Source: Ralstonia sp. 25mfcol4.1 (lineage in GTDB: Bacteria; Pseudomonadota; Gammaproteobacteria; Burkholderiales; Burkholderiaceae). From it: a stretch of DNA of 63,412 nt. Positions 1 to 8,985 of this stretch are shown here, piece by piece. Under the pieces are notes generated by a model. It was given only the letters and a program-made list of their open reading frames with translations. It ran no database searches and had not been told where the DNA came from. The stretch is taken from assembly GCF_900104095.1 (NCBI RefSeq), contig NZ_FNJO01000017.1:1-63412 (forward strand). Direction: 5' to 3'. Positions within the stretch are counted from its first letter, which is position 1, and each line of letters begins with the position of its first letter. A program made the position numbers and the translations under genes.

Positions 1-84
1 AGACCAGGACGTTGATAGGCTGGGTGTGGAAGCGCAGTAATGCGTTAAGCTAACCAGTACTAATTGCCCGTAAGGCTTGATCCT
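1..84 (+). rRNA. 23S ribosomal RNA, 3' end (partial)
   Basis: The first bases match the conserved 3' terminus of bacterial 23S rRNA: the segment reading GCTAACCAGTACTAATTGCC followed by the closing GGCTTGATCCT. Aligned by eye to the E. coli 3' end, the mature terminus falls near base 84. The rest of the gene lies upstream of the window. A 5S gene follows 120 bases later, so this is the distal end of an rrn operon. The short A/T-rich spacer (85-205) contains no tRNA that I can fold. Confidence 0.93.
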
Positions 85-205
85 ATAACCAGTGTGTTTG
101 ACCTGGTGGGACGTGAGTCCGCGTGTGCCACATGGCATACAACACAACCTCTTTACTACACCCCGATTCGCTGCGCTGATGCATGTCAGCGCGGCAACCC
201 GTCAT

Positions 206-320
206 GCCTGGTGACCATAGCAAGTTGGAACCACCCCTTCCCATCCCGAACAGGACCGTGAAACGACTTTGCGCCGATGATAGTGCGGACTACCCGTGTG
301 AAAGTAGGTCATCGCCAGGC
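206..320 (+). rRNA. rrf: 5S ribosomal RNA
   Basis: The segment begins GCCTGGTGACCATAGC and ends ATCGCCAGGC. The first and last bases pair to form the terminal helix I typical of 5S rRNA. Internal conserved blocks (CCCGAAC, GTGAAACG, GCGCCGATGATAGT) are present in the right order. The length, about 115 nt, is normal. Exact ends are uncertain by one to three bases. Confidence 0.95.
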
Positions 321-332
321 TCTTATACCCAG

Positions 333-370
333 AACCCCCAAGCCCCTAAAGCTTGGGGGTTTTGCTTTTG
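333..370 (+). terminator. Rho-independent terminator of the rRNA operon
   Basis: Bases 333-343 pair with 351-361 in a perfect 11-bp stem (arm AACCCCCAAGC) around a 7-base loop, followed by a T-rich run (TTTTGCTTTTG). It lies 12 bases after the 5S gene. Confidence 0.9.
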
Positions 371-635
371 GGGCGTCCGAAACGTAGGAGCGATGCAGAC
401 GCCCCGGAAAGGGCACCGCAGGGCCTTGTACGTCACGCATTTTCAGGCACGCGGCGGTCTGAGGCGATGCAGCCCTTACCTGAGTCTTGTAAAAGCTCAT
501 CCAGATACCGGCTCGATCGCCGATATTTGCCTGATATTGTGCTTTTTAATCCACAAATATAGCCGGCACGGCTTTCGCTCCCACGTGGCTACAGGGACAG
601 CACGTCCGTTGTTCCACCGCTTTCCGGAGCTGACC

Positions 636-1028
636 ATGCCAATGATTCGACCCCGAAGTGTTATCGCCGCTGGCGCGCTTGCGCTGCTTTCGATATCGGC
701 TTTTGCGCAGATGACGCCGGGCCCGCGCGATCCGTATACCCAAGGTGGTGCGACCGCTAGCGGGACTTACGATCCCAACACCAGTGGTGCTCGTGCCGGC
801 GACAAGTTCGATCCCTACTCGCAGGGTGCGGACAGTTCGACAAGGCAAAACCTGGCGCCCCAACAGCAGACTTATCAGTCACCTGCTCCGTCGTACCAGC
901 CAGCGCCGACTGCTGCGATGGCGCCCGACAGCGTGGGCGCGTCCGCCTATCGCGGTGACATGCGCTGGAGCGGCCCAATGCTCGGCAGCCGACTGGGCCC
1001 TCGCAATCGTTTCCTCGACGGTGCATAA
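636..1028 (+). CDS. Small exported protein of unknown function
   Basis: A 130-residue protein. The ATG at 636 follows GGAGC at a spacing of about 5. Residues 1-25 form a clear signal peptide: Arg at 5 and 7, a hydrophobic core rich in Ala and Leu, and an AFAQ cleavage region. The mature part is low in complexity and rich in Pro, Gln, Ser and Tyr, with a repeated D-P-Y-(T/S)-Q-G element and a Trp/Arg-rich C-terminus. I recognise no domain. Flanking terminators at 333-370 and 1053-1080 indicate a monocistronic unit. Longer in-frame upstream starts exist but would bury the signal peptide. Confidence 0.75.
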   Translation: MPMIRPRSVIAAGALALLSISAFAQMTPGPRDPYTQGGATASGTYDPNTSGARAGDKFDPYSQGADSSTRQNLAPQQQTYQSPAPSYQPAPTAAMAPDSVGASAYRGDMRWSGPMLGSRLGPRNRFLDGA

Positions 1029-1052
1029 CCCACTTCGGCGCCACCGCGATAC

Positions 1053-1080
1053 AAAATCCCCGCCCAATGGCGGGGATTTT
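1053..1080 (+). terminator. Rho-independent terminator
   Basis: Bases 1053-1064 (AAAATCCCCGCC) pair perfectly with 1069-1080 over 12 bp around the loop CAAT. The A-rich left arm and T-rich right arm allow it to work in either direction. It sits 25 bases after the stop of the small exported protein. Confidence 0.85.
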
Positions 1081-1817
1081 CATTGGGGCGATTTCACCGC
1101 GGCTGGTTAACGTCACTGTCCCGCTCACGCAAAACACTGTCTCGCGAGCCCGGCAAGCCGGCCCGCATCCCTTCGATGTGGCGGCACTCCTTTCGAATTT
1201 CCCCGGTCCGATCGACTATTTCACTTCATTACAGCCAATTTTCTGTCATCCTGATTTATCTCCGAACTGGTAGCATATCGGCCGACGCCTGAAATTAGGC
1301 AGCATGCTTATTGAACTGTTTACCAGGCAGGCGGCTCAAATGCTGCATTGCGGTACGGACGGCTCACCTTGGAGGAGGGAGTCGTCGAAGCCGGGACTTC
1401 CGGCGTGATTGTGTGAAAGGCGCCACAAGGAACGTGAGCGTCTGCAGATATCGGTGAAAACGATTATTGTTGTCGGTCGGCAAGACGATGCCCGCACAGA
1501 TTGGCGCACGGCCTTACGCATGCAACAGTAGTCCCGATAATCGAAGATCGGGCAGGACATTTGAGAGTACGGGGAGCAGGATCGTCCTGACGGGCGGCCC
1601 TGTGCCGGACGCGCGCGCGGCGTGGCCGGTGTTCAGTTTTTCCTCCAGGCCGGCCAAGCCGGCGAAAGCAGGGGCCCATGGCGACAATCCGTTGAGCCGT
1701 TATCCGATACGTGCCTGGTGACAGGCACGCCAATTGCGTCCACGCGCGCCGTGGCGCCCACCTGGCCCAGGCCGGGAACAAGAAGACCAATTCCGTTTCA
1801 TCCTCGAGGAAATCGCT
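1081..1817. other. Gene-poor region ahead of the RND efflux operon
   Basis: No reading frame here has both a credible start and protein-like composition. TetR- or MarR-type regulators often sit beside RND operons, but none is here. The stretch presumably carries the efflux promoter. A short inverted repeat at 1710-1729 is listed separately. A 25-codon frame (1454-1531) is discussed under rejected items. Confidence 0.6.
1710..1729. promoter_or_regulatory. Inverted repeat upstream of the efflux operon, possible operator
   Basis: CGTGCCTG-GTGA-CAGGCACG is a perfect 8-bp inverted repeat with a 4-base spacer, 88 bases before the adaptor start codon. No T-run follows, so an operator or mRNA hairpin is more likely than a terminator. 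Function is inferred from position only. Confidence 0.35.
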
Positions 1818-2981
1818 ATGCAAGCAATGCGCGCCAGGCGTGCTTTGATTCCAGGCATGCTGGCTCTTGCCGTGACGGCTCTGACCGCCTGCGGCAAGAA
1901 GAACGAAGCCCCCGCGGCCCAGACGCCTGAAGTGAAAGTTGTCACGCTGAAGGACGAAACCGTCACGCTGGATACGTCCCTTCCCGGTCGCACCCTGCCT
2001 TACCGGATCGCCGAAGTACGCCCGCAGGTCAACGGCATCATCCAGAAGCGTCTGTTTGTCGAAGGCACGGACGTCAAGCAGGGCCAGCAGCTTTACCAGA
2101 TCGACCCGTCCACCTACGAAGCCACCGCGAAGAGCGCCGAGGCCACGCTAGCGTCGTCGAAGCTGCTCGCCGAACGCTACGGCCGTCTGGTCGGCGACGA
2201 AGCGGTCAGCAAGCAGCAATATGCCGAAGCGCAGGCGTCGTACCTGCAGTCGAAAGCTGCCGTGGACCAGGCCCACATCAACCTGCGGTACACCCGTGTG
2301 CTGGCACCGATTTCGGGTCGCATCAGCCGTTCGCTTGTGACGGAAGGCGCGCTGGTCACCAATGGCCAGGCCAACGCGCTGGCCACGATCCAGCAGCTCG
2401 ACCCCATCTATGTGGATGTGACCCAGCCGTCGGCGGCGATCCTGCGTCTGCGCAAGGAACTGTCCGATGGCAAGCTGCAGGGCGCCGGCGCCAATGCCGC
2501 CAAGGTGACGCTGCAGCTCGAGGATGGCAGCACCTACGCCCAGCCCGGCCGGCTGGAATTTTCCGAAGTGGCCGTGGACCAGAGCACCGGATCGGTGACG
2601 CTGCGCGCGGTGTTCCCGAATCCGCGCAATGAACTGCTGCCCGGCATGTTCGTGCACGCGCGCCTGGCCGAGGGCGTGCGGCAATCGGCCATCCTGGCGC
2701 CGCAACGTGGCGTGACGCGTGACCTGAAGGGCCAGCCCACGTCGCTGGTGGTCAACGCCAACAACGAAGTGGAACTGCGCGTGCTCAAGACCGACCGCAC
2801 CATCGGGACCAGCTGGCTGGTGACCGACGGCCTCAAGGCCGGCGACCGCGTCATCGTCGAAGGCCTGCAGTTCGTGCGCCCCGGCGCCAAGGTGAAGGCT
2901 ACCGAAGCCACTGCGGCGCAGGCGGGCGCGGTACCTGCCTCCGCACCGGCCGCCGCTTCGGCGCCGGCCGCCAAGTCCTGA
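1818..2981 (+). CDS. RND efflux periplasmic adaptor (AcrA/MexA-like lipoprotein)
   Basis: A 387-residue membrane-fusion protein. It links the inner-membrane RND pump to the outer-membrane channel in a tripartite drug exporter. The ATG at 1818 follows GAGGA with a 7-base gap. A lipobox L-T-A-C puts the lipidated cysteine at residue 25. The order is that of the family: biotinyl-lipoyl half-motif, an Ala/Glu-rich helical hairpin, the second half (RYTRVLAPISGRISRS region), a beta-barrel, then a membrane-proximal domain ending in a Pro/Ala-rich tail. The pump gene follows after 26 bases and the channel gene after that. The substrate cannot be told from sequence; the AcrA/MexA/TtgA group usually exports hydrophobic drugs and solvents. 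Confidence 0.95.
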   Translation: MQAMRARRALIPGMLALAVTALTACGKKNEAPAAQTPEVKVVTLKDETVTLDTSLPGRTLPYRIAEVRPQVNGIIQKRLFVEGTDVKQGQQLYQIDPSTYEATAKSAEATLASSKLLAERYGRLVGDEAVSKQQYAEAQASYLQSKAAVDQAHINLRYTRVLAPISGRISRSLVTEGALVTNGQANALATIQQLDPIYVDVTQPSAAILRLRKELSDGKLQGAGANAAKVTLQLEDGSTYAQPGRLEFSEVAVDQSTGSVTLRAVFPNPRNELLPGMFVHARLAEGVRQSAILAPQRGVTRDLKGQPTSLVVNANNEVELRVLKTDRTIGTSWLVTDGLKAGDRVIVEGLQFVRPGAKVKATEATAAQAGAVPASAPAAASAPAAKS

Positions 2982-3007
2982 CCGGGACCGACGCATAAGG
3001 ATTTGCC

Positions 3008-6000
3008 ATGTCTAATTTCTTTATCGAGCGGCCGATCTTCGCGTGGGTGATCGCGCTCGTGATCATGCTGGCGGGCGTGCTGTCGATACGCTCGCTGCCG
3101 GTCACGCAGTACCCCGCCATCGCGCCGCCCACCATCGCCATCTCGGTGAACTATCCGGGTGCATCGGCCCAGACCGTGCAGGACACGGTGGTGCAGGTGA
3201 TCGAGCAGCAGTTGAACGGCCTGGACCGGTTGCGCTACATCTCGTCGGAGTCGAACTCCGACGGCAGCATGACCATCACGGCGACGTTCGAGCAGGGCAC
3301 CAACCCCGATATCGCGCAGGTGCAGGTCCAGAACAAGCTGGCCCTGGCGCAGCCACTGTTGCCGCAGGAAGTGCAGCAACAGGGCATCCGCGTGACCAAG
3401 TCGGTGCGTAACTTCCTGATCATCGTCGGCCTGATCTCGACCGATCCGGCGACCACGCGGGAAGACCTGTCGAACTACATCGTCTCGAACCTGCAGGATC
3501 CGATCTCCCGTACCTCGGGCGTCGGTGACTTCCAGGTGTTCGGTTCGCAGTACGCCATGCGGATCTGGCTCGACCCGGCCAAGCTCAACAGCTTCCAGCT
3601 GGCGCCGCTGGACGTCAGCAATGCCATCAAGGCGCAAAACGTCCAGGTGGCTTCGGGCCAGCTGGGTGGCCTGCCGGCGGTGCGTGGGCAGCAGCTCAAC
3701 GCCACGGTGATCGGCAAGACCCGTCTGCAGACCGCCGAGCAGTTCGGCGACATCCTGCTGAAGGTCAACCCCGATGGCTCGCAGGTGCGCCTGCGCGATG
3801 TGGCCGAAGTTGGGCTGGGTGGCCAGGATTACTCGATCAACGCCCAGTACAATGGCAAGCCCGCGTCGGGTATCGCCATTCGTCTGGCATCGGGCGCCAA
3901 CGCGCTCGAAACGGTCAAGAACATCCACAACACGCTGAACCAGCTGGAGCCGTCGTTCCCGCCGGGCATCAAGGCCGTGTTCCCGTATGACACCACCCCG
4001 GTGATCGCCGATTCGATCCAGGAAGTGGTCAAGACGCTGCTCGAAGCCATCGTGCTGGTGTTCCTGGTGATGTATCTGTTCCTGCAGAACTTCCGTGCCA
4101 CGCTGATCCCGACGATCGCCGTGCCGGTGGTGTTGCTGGGCACGTTCGGCGTGCTGGCCGCGTTTGGCTATTCGATCAACACCCTGACCATGTTCGGGAT
4201 GGTGCTGGCCATCGGCCTGCTGGTGGACGACGCCATCGTGGTGGTGGAAAACGTCGAGCGGGTGATGTCCGAGGAGGGGTTGGGGCCGAAGGAGGCCGCC
4301 CGGAAATCGATGGGCCAGATCCAGGGCGCCCTTGTGGGTATCGCGCTGGTGCTGTCCGCCGTGTTCCTGCCGATGGCGTTCTTTGGTGGTTCCACCGGTG
4401 TGATCTATCGCCAGTTCTCGATCACGATCGTCTCGGCGATGGTGCTCTCGGTGCTGGTGGCGCTGATCCTGACGCCGGCGCTGTGCGCGACGATGCTCAA
4501 GCCCATCGAAAAGGGCGACCACGGCGAGCACAAGGCTGGTTTCTTCGGCTGGTTCAACCGGGGCTTCATCCGGTCCACGCAGAAGTACGAGCGTGGCGTG
4601 GTGGGCATCCTCAAGCGCCGCGCGCCGTTCCTGCTGGTCTACGTGCTGATCCTGCTGGTCATGGGCTTCCTGTTCACGCGGATCCCGACGTCGTTCCTGC
4701 CGGAAGAAGACCAGGGCGTGCTGTATGCCCAGGTGCAGACGCCGCCGGGTTCGTCGGCCGAGCGGACGCAGGCCGTGCTGGACCAGATGCGCAACTACCT
4801 GCTCAATGACGAAGGCAAGATCGTGGAATCGCTGTTCACGGTCAACGGCTTCAACTTTGCCGGCCGTGGCCAGAGTTCGGGTCTCGCGTTCATCCTGCTC
4901 AAGCCGTTCAAGGATCGGGAAGGCGATGCGACGAGCGTGTTCGACCTGACCAAGCGCGCGCAAGCCAAGTTCAGCACGTTCCGCGATTCGCTCGCCTTTG
5001 CCTTTGCGCCGCCCGCGGTGCAGGAGCTTGGCAATGCCACAGGCTTCGACTTCTACATGCAGGACCAGGCCGGCCTGGGCCACGAGGCGCTGATGGAAGC
5101 ACGCAACAAGTTCCTGGCGCTGGCGGCCAAGAACCCGGCGCTGCAGCGCGTGCGTCCGAACGGCCTGAACGACGAGCCGCAGTACGTGCTGGAGATCGAT
5201 GACGAACGCGCCCGCGCGCTGGGCATCTCGCTGAGCGACATCAACAGCACGGTGTCGATCGCGTGGGGTTCCAGCTACGTGAACGACTTCATCGACCGTG
5301 GCCGCGTCAAGCGCGTGTACCTGCAGGGTCGTCCCAACGCGCGGATGAACCCCGAGGATCTGAACAAGTGGTTCGTGCGCAACGACAAGGGCGACATGGT
5401 GCCGTTCTCGGCGTTCGCTACCGGCAAGTGGGGGTATGGCTCGCCGAAGCTGCAACGCTACAACGGCGTACCTGCCGTGGAAATCCTGGGCGAGCCGGCT
5501 GCCGGCAAGAGTTCGGGCGAGGCCATGGCCGCCGTCGAGGACATCATGAAGCAAATGCCGCAGGGCATTTCGTACTCGTGGACCGGCCTGTCGTACGAAG
5601 AACGCCTGTCGGGTGCGCAGGCGCCGGCGCTCTACGCGCTGTCGCTGCTGGTGGTGTTCCTTTGTCTGGCGGCCTTGTATGAAAGCTGGGCGATTCCGTT
5701 CTCGGTGATGCTGGTGGTGCCGCTGGGGGTGATCGGCGCACTGCTGGCGACGCTGGCGCGCGGACTGTCGAACGACGTGTTCTTCCAGGTGGGCCTGCTC
5801 ACCACGGTGGGCCTGTCGGCGAAGAACGCGATCCTGATCGTCGAATTCGCCAAGGACCTGCACGACCAGGGCAAGGGCGTGGTCGAGGCGGCAGTCGAGG
5901 CCTGCCGCATGCGTCTGCGTCCGATCATCATGACATCGCTGGCGTTCATGCTTGGCGTGTTCCCGCTGGCGGTGTCGCAAGGCGCCGGCGCGGGCAGCCA

Positions 6001-6154
6001 GCACGCCATCGGTACCGGCGTGATCGGCGGCATGATTACCGCCACCGTGCTCGCCATCTTCTGGGTGCCGCTGTTCTTCGTCGTGGTGACGTCGATCAAG
6101 GAGCGGCGCCGCAAGTCCGGACCGTCCTCCCAGGAAACGGGAGCCCAAGCATGA
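3008..6154 (+). CDS. RND multidrug efflux permease, HAE1 family (AcrB/MexB-like)
   Basis: A 1048-residue proton-driven pump of the inner membrane, full length for AcrB homologues. The N-terminus MSNFFIERPIFAWV is the classic HAE1 start. Transmembrane helix 4 carries the paired proton-relay aspartates at D407 and D408, as in AcrB, within GLLVDDAIVVVEN. The partner lysine lies near residue 939 in GLSAKNAILIVEF. Two large periplasmic loops and twelve membrane helices fit the family. It is the middle gene of the adaptor-pump-channel operon, and its last four bases overlap the channel gene (ATGA). It probably exports hydrophobic antibiotics, dyes and solvents (inference from family). Confidence 0.97.
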   Translation: MSNFFIERPIFAWVIALVIMLAGVLSIRSLPVTQYPAIAPPTIAISVNYPGASAQTVQDTVVQVIEQQLNGLDRLRYISSESNSDGSMTITATFEQGTNPDIAQVQVQNKLALAQPLLPQEVQQQGIRVTKSVRNFLIIVGLISTDPATTREDLSNYIVSNLQDPISRTSGVGDFQVFGSQYAMRIWLDPAKLNSFQLAPLDVSNAIKAQNVQVASGQLGGLPAVRGQQLNATVIGKTRLQTAEQFGDILLKVNPDGSQVRLRDVAEVGLGGQDYSINAQYNGKPASGIAIRLASGANALETVKNIHNTLNQLEPSFPPGIKAVFPYDTTPVIADSIQEVVKTLLEAIVLVFLVMYLFLQNFRATLIPTIAVPVVLLGTFGVLAAFGYSINTLTMFGMVLAIGLLVDDAIVVVENVERVMSEEGLGPKEAARKSMGQIQGALVGIALVLSAVFLPMAFFGGSTGVIYRQFSITIVSAMVLSVLVALILTPALCATMLKPIEKGDHGEHKAGFFGWFNRGFIRSTQKYERGVVGILKRRAPFLLVYVLILLVMGFLFTRIPTSFLPEEDQGVLYAQVQTPPGSSAERTQAVLDQMRNYLLNDEGKIVESLFTVNGFNFAGRGQSSGLAFILLKPFKDREGDATSVFDLTKRAQAKFSTFRDSLAFAFAPPAVQELGNATGFDFYMQDQAGLGHEALMEARNKFLALAAKNPALQRVRPNGLNDEPQYVLEIDDERARALGISLSDINSTVSIAWGSSYVNDFIDRGRVKRVYLQGRPNARMNPEDLNKWFVRNDKGDMVPFSAFATGKWGYGSPKLQRYNGVPAVEILGEPAAGKSSGEAMAAVEDIMKQMPQGISYSWTGLSYEERLSGAQAPALYALSLLVVFLCLAALYESWAIPFSVMLVVPLGVIGALLATLARGLSNDVFFQVGLLTTVGLSAKNAILIVEFAKDLHDQGKGVVEAAVEACRMRLRPIIMTSLAFMLGVFPLAVSQGAGAGSQHAIGTGVIGGMITATVLAIFWVPLFFVVVTSIKERRRKSGPSSQETGAQA

Positions 6155-7632
6155 GAAAGACGCTACTTTGCCTGGCCGCAGCGGCGGCCCTTGCCGGCTG
6201 CAGCCTGATCCCGTCGTATGAACGGCCGGCCGCGCCAGTTGACGCGGCATATCCGCAAGGAGACGCCTACGCCGCTTCTGCCGGCGATGCGCAGGTGGCC
6301 GCCGCGGCGGAGCTTGGCTGGCGCGATTACTTTGCCGATCCGCGCCTGCACCGGCTGATCCAGGTTGCGCTGGACAACAACCGCGACCTGCGTGTGGCGG
6401 CGCTCAACGTCGACGCCTATCGCGCGCAGTACCGCATCCAGCGTGCCGACCTGTTCCCCGAAGTTGGGGCGACCGGCCAGGGCACGCGCCAGCGCGTGCC
6501 GGCGGATCTTTCCTCTACCGGCCAGCGTGTGATCAGCAGCCAGTACGGCGTGTCGCTGGGCACCACGGCATGGGAGCTCGACCTGTTCGGGCGGCTGCGC
6601 AGTCTCAGCGAAGCGGCGCTGGAGCAGTATTTCGCCAGCGAGGAAGCGCGCCGCAGCACGCAGATCGCGCTTGTGGCCAGCGTGGCCAATGCCTATCTGA
6701 CGCAACTGGCGGACGAAGCGAACCTGCAGGTCACGCGCGACACGCTCGGCGCGTACGAGCGCACGTACAACCTCACGCGGCGCAGCTTCGAGGAAGGCAT
6801 TGCATCGCGCCTGGATCTGCGCCAGTCGCAGACGCAGGTCGAAAACGCGCGCGCGCAGCTGTCGCGCTATACGCGCCTGGTGGCGCAGGATGTCAACGCG
6901 CTGACGCTGCTGCTGGGCGCCGGCATCCCGGCCGACCTGCCCGCAGGCCTGACGCTGGACCAGAAGCTCGTGGCGGAAGTGCCTGCCGGCATGCCGTCGG
7001 ATCTGCTGCAGTTCCGCCCCGACATCCTGTCGGCCGAGCACCGCCTCAAATCGGCCAACGCCGATATCGGCGCGGCCCGCGCGGCGTTCTTCCCGCGTAT
7101 CACGCTGACCGCCTCGGGCGGCACGGCCAGCCGCCAGCTGTCCGGCCTGTTCGATGCGGGTTCGGGTACGTGGCTGTTTTCGCCGCAGATCACGCTGCCG
7201 ATCTTCACGGCCGGCAGCCTGCGCGCGAGCCTGGATTACGCGAAGATCCAGAAGGACATCAACGTCGCCACGTACGAGCGCACCGTGCAGTCGGCGTTCC
7301 GCGAGGTGTCCGATGGCCTGGCTGCACGCGGGACGTTCACGGATCAGGTCGCGGCGCAGACGCGGCTGGTGGAAGCCAGCGCGGACTACTACCGGCTTGC
7401 GGAGGGACGCTATCGCACCGGCGTCGACAGCTACCTGACCGTGCTCGATGCGCAGCGCCAGCTGTTCACGGCGCGCCAGGCGCTGATCGAGGCCCGCCTG
7501 AACCAGCTGACCAGCGAGGTCAACCTGTACAAGGCGCTCGGTGGCGGCCTGAACGAGGCGACCGGTGCGGCGGCACCCGATGCCGGCACCACCACGGGCA
7601 GCACGTCGAGCGACAGCAAGTCGTCGTCCTGA
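6151..7632 (+). CDS. Outer-membrane efflux channel, NodT/OprM family
   Basis: A 493-residue outer-membrane factor completing the tripartite exporter. The start overlaps the pump stop in an ATGA, implying translational coupling. The N-terminus is a lipoprotein signal with lipobox L-A-G-C (Cys17). Two tandem OEP repeats follow, with family hallmarks: DPRLHRLIQVALDNNRDLR early, RLDLRQSQTQVENARAQL in the helical barrel, RPDILSAEHRLKSANADIGAARA at mid-protein. The C-terminal 30 residues are a Thr/Ser/Gly-rich tail. A strong terminator follows 29 bases after the stop. Confidence 0.95.
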   Translation: MRKTLLCLAAAAALAGCSLIPSYERPAAPVDAAYPQGDAYAASAGDAQVAAAAELGWRDYFADPRLHRLIQVALDNNRDLRVAALNVDAYRAQYRIQRADLFPEVGATGQGTRQRVPADLSSTGQRVISSQYGVSLGTTAWELDLFGRLRSLSEAALEQYFASEEARRSTQIALVASVANAYLTQLADEANLQVTRDTLGAYERTYNLTRRSFEEGIASRLDLRQSQTQVENARAQLSRYTRLVAQDVNALTLLLGAGIPADLPAGLTLDQKLVAEVPAGMPSDLLQFRPDILSAEHRLKSANADIGAARAAFFPRITLTASGGTASRQLSGLFDAGSGTWLFSPQITLPIFTAGSLRASLDYAKIQKDINVATYERTVQSAFREVSDGLAARGTFTDQVAAQTRLVEASADYYRLAEGRYRTGVDSYLTVLDAQRQLFTARQALIEARLNQLTSEVNLYKALGGGLNEATGAAAPDAGTTTGSTSSDSKSSS

Positions 7633-7661
7633 CCCGCTCTGCGGCACGGTCCGCAGGCATG

Positions 7662-7694
7662 AAGGAGGCAGCTTCGAGGCTGCCTCCTTTTTTT
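7662..7694 (+). terminator. Rho-independent terminator of the RND operon
   Basis: AAGGAGGCAGC (7662-7672) pairs perfectly with 7679-7689 over 11 bp around a 6-base loop and runs into seven T residues. Confidence 0.92.
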
Positions 7695-7825
7695 CGCCAT
7701 GGGTGGTTACGCTGCGCCGCCCATGTGCCGCATGGGCCTCGGGGCGGCCATTACGATTCGCCACAGGGCGGCGATGCGCACCGTCACCACGCGCCGCCAG
7801 CGGTGGGGCATGGCGCCGTAGCCGC

Positions 7826-8728
7826 CTACAACGTCGATTTTCCGAACAGGCTTTCGAGCAGTTCCACCACCAGTTCGGCCGTCTGGTTGTGCACGTCGCG
7901 CGCGGGATTCAGTTCGAGCACGTCGAGCGAGCCGAGCGCGCCGGTATCCTCGATCATCTCCAGGGCAAGGTGGGCCTCGCGGTAGGTGGGGCCGCCGCGC
8001 ACTGGCGTGCCCACGCCGGGCGCGATCTGGCTGTCCAGGAAATCGACGTCGAAGCTGACGTGCAGGTGCGTATTGCCGTCGATGCCCGCCAGGGCGTGCT
8101 CCATGGTCAGGCGCATGCCGTTTTCGTCGATATAACGCATGTCATAGACGGTCAGGCCCAGTTCCCGCAGCCGCATCTTCTCTTCGGCATCGACGCTGCG
8201 GATGCCGATCTGGCGGATCTGCTGCGCCGACACTGCCGGCGTGACGCCGCTGAGCGCGGTCAGCGGCGCCGGGCCGTCGCCGCAAAGACAAGCCACGGGC
8301 ATGCCGTGAATGTTGCCGGTTGGGCTGGTGCTGCCGGTGTTGGCATCGGCGTGGGCGTCGAGCCACAGCACCATCAGGCGCTTGCCCTGTTCGCGGCAGT
8401 GGCGGGCGGCTGCGCTGACCGACCCGATGGCCAGGCAATGATCGCCCCCCAGCAGCAGCGGCATGTGGCCGGCCGCCAGGGTTGCATAGGCGGTCTCGAA
8501 AACCTGCTCGTTCCAGGTCAGCACCTCCTGCAGATGTCGCATGCCGTCCACCGGCGCCTGCCACGGGTTGCCTGGACCGCTCAGGTTGCCCAGGTCGCGG
8601 ACCTGCAGCCCGTTGCGGGCCAGCGCGCCGGCAATGTCGGCCACGCGCAGCGCGTCCGGGCCCATCGATGCGCCGCGAATGCTTGCGCCGACATCGGTGG
8701 GCGCGCCAATCAATGTGACTGCCTTCAT
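7826..8728 (-). CDS. rocF: Arginase
   Basis: A 300-residue ureohydrolase that splits arginine into ornithine and urea, using a di-manganese centre in the cytoplasm. All metal-binding signatures are present: GGDH (H97), DAHAD (D124, H126, D128) and SFDVD (D227, D229). The HGMP stretch near residue 141 is typical of true arginases rather than agmatinases, and the length matches Bacillus and Cupriavidus RocF. The gene is monocistronic and divergent from a DHA2 exporter across a 257-base gap. No other arginine catabolic gene lies in the window. Confidence 0.95.
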   Translation of the reverse strand: MKAVTLIGAPTDVGASIRGASMGPDALRVADIAGALARNGLQVRDLGNLSGPGNPWQAPVDGMRHLQEVLTWNEQVFETAYATLAAGHMPLLLGGDHCLAIGSVSAAARHCREQGKRLMVLWLDAHADANTGSTSPTGNIHGMPVACLCGDGPAPLTALSGVTPAVSAQQIRQIGIRSVDAEEKMRLRELGLTVYDMRYIDENGMRLTMEHALAGIDGNTHLHVSFDVDFLDSQIAPGVGTPVRGGPTYREAHLALEMIEDTGALGSLDVLELNPARDVHNQTAELVVELLESLFGKSTL

Positions 8729-8914
8729 GCAATCTCCCGGGGGCTGGACGATGTGTTGCGGGCTTCCGGTTCAGGCCTGCGTGCGCCGCTGGGGTTCCCG
8801 CTCGTGCTGGAAGCGGCTGAAGTCTCCTGTGATGCACCCGCGGCCGGTCGATGAACCTGCTGCTACCCATCATCGCACCGATTCAGAAAGCCCATCGTAG
8901 GAACGCCAAAAATC

Positions 8915-8944
8915 TTCTGCGGAACAAATTCCGGGCCCTATAAT
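8915..8944 (+). promoter_or_regulatory. Likely sigma-70 promoter of the DHA2 exporter
   Basis: A perfect -10 hexamer TATAAT at 8939-8944 is preceded, with an 18-base spacer, by a weak -35 (TTCTGC, 8915-8920). Transcription would begin near 8951, directly at the paired palindromes described next. Confidence 0.5.
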
Positions 8945-8953
8945 CTGAAGATC

Positions 8954-8982
8954 ATTGATCGCACAATTATTGATCGGGCAAT
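8954..8982. promoter_or_regulatory. Tandem palindromic operator, probably for the MarR regulator
   Basis: Two copies of a 14-bp element, ATTGATCGCACAAT (8954-8967) and ATTGATCGGGCAAT (8969-8982), lie 15 bases apart. Each is an inverted repeat ATTG-N6-CAAT. They cover the predicted transcription start and end 3 bases before the exporter ATG, so bound repressor would block both transcription and the ribosome site. MarR proteins commonly bind such short palindromes next to the exporter genes they control. The assignment to the downstream MarR gene is inference. Confidence 0.6.
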
Positions 8983-8985
8983 AGA

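Noticed and set aside
1454..1531. A 25-codon frame starting VKTIIVVGRQDD, resembling the beginning of a receiver domain
   Set aside because: It stops after 25 codons, lacks the acidic pair of a receiver and has no ribosome site; a chance match or a very short relic.
2534..6250. A 1238-codon open frame on the minus strand opposite the RND pump gene
   Set aside because: It is Arg/His/Gln-rich, has no ribosome site or domain, and mirrors codon-position GC bias of the real gene on the plus strand.
8954..8982. FNR box at the DHA2 promoter
   Set aside because: TTGAT occurs, but the second half-site is not ATCAA at the right spacing; the palindrome ATTG-N6-CAAT explains the sequence better.
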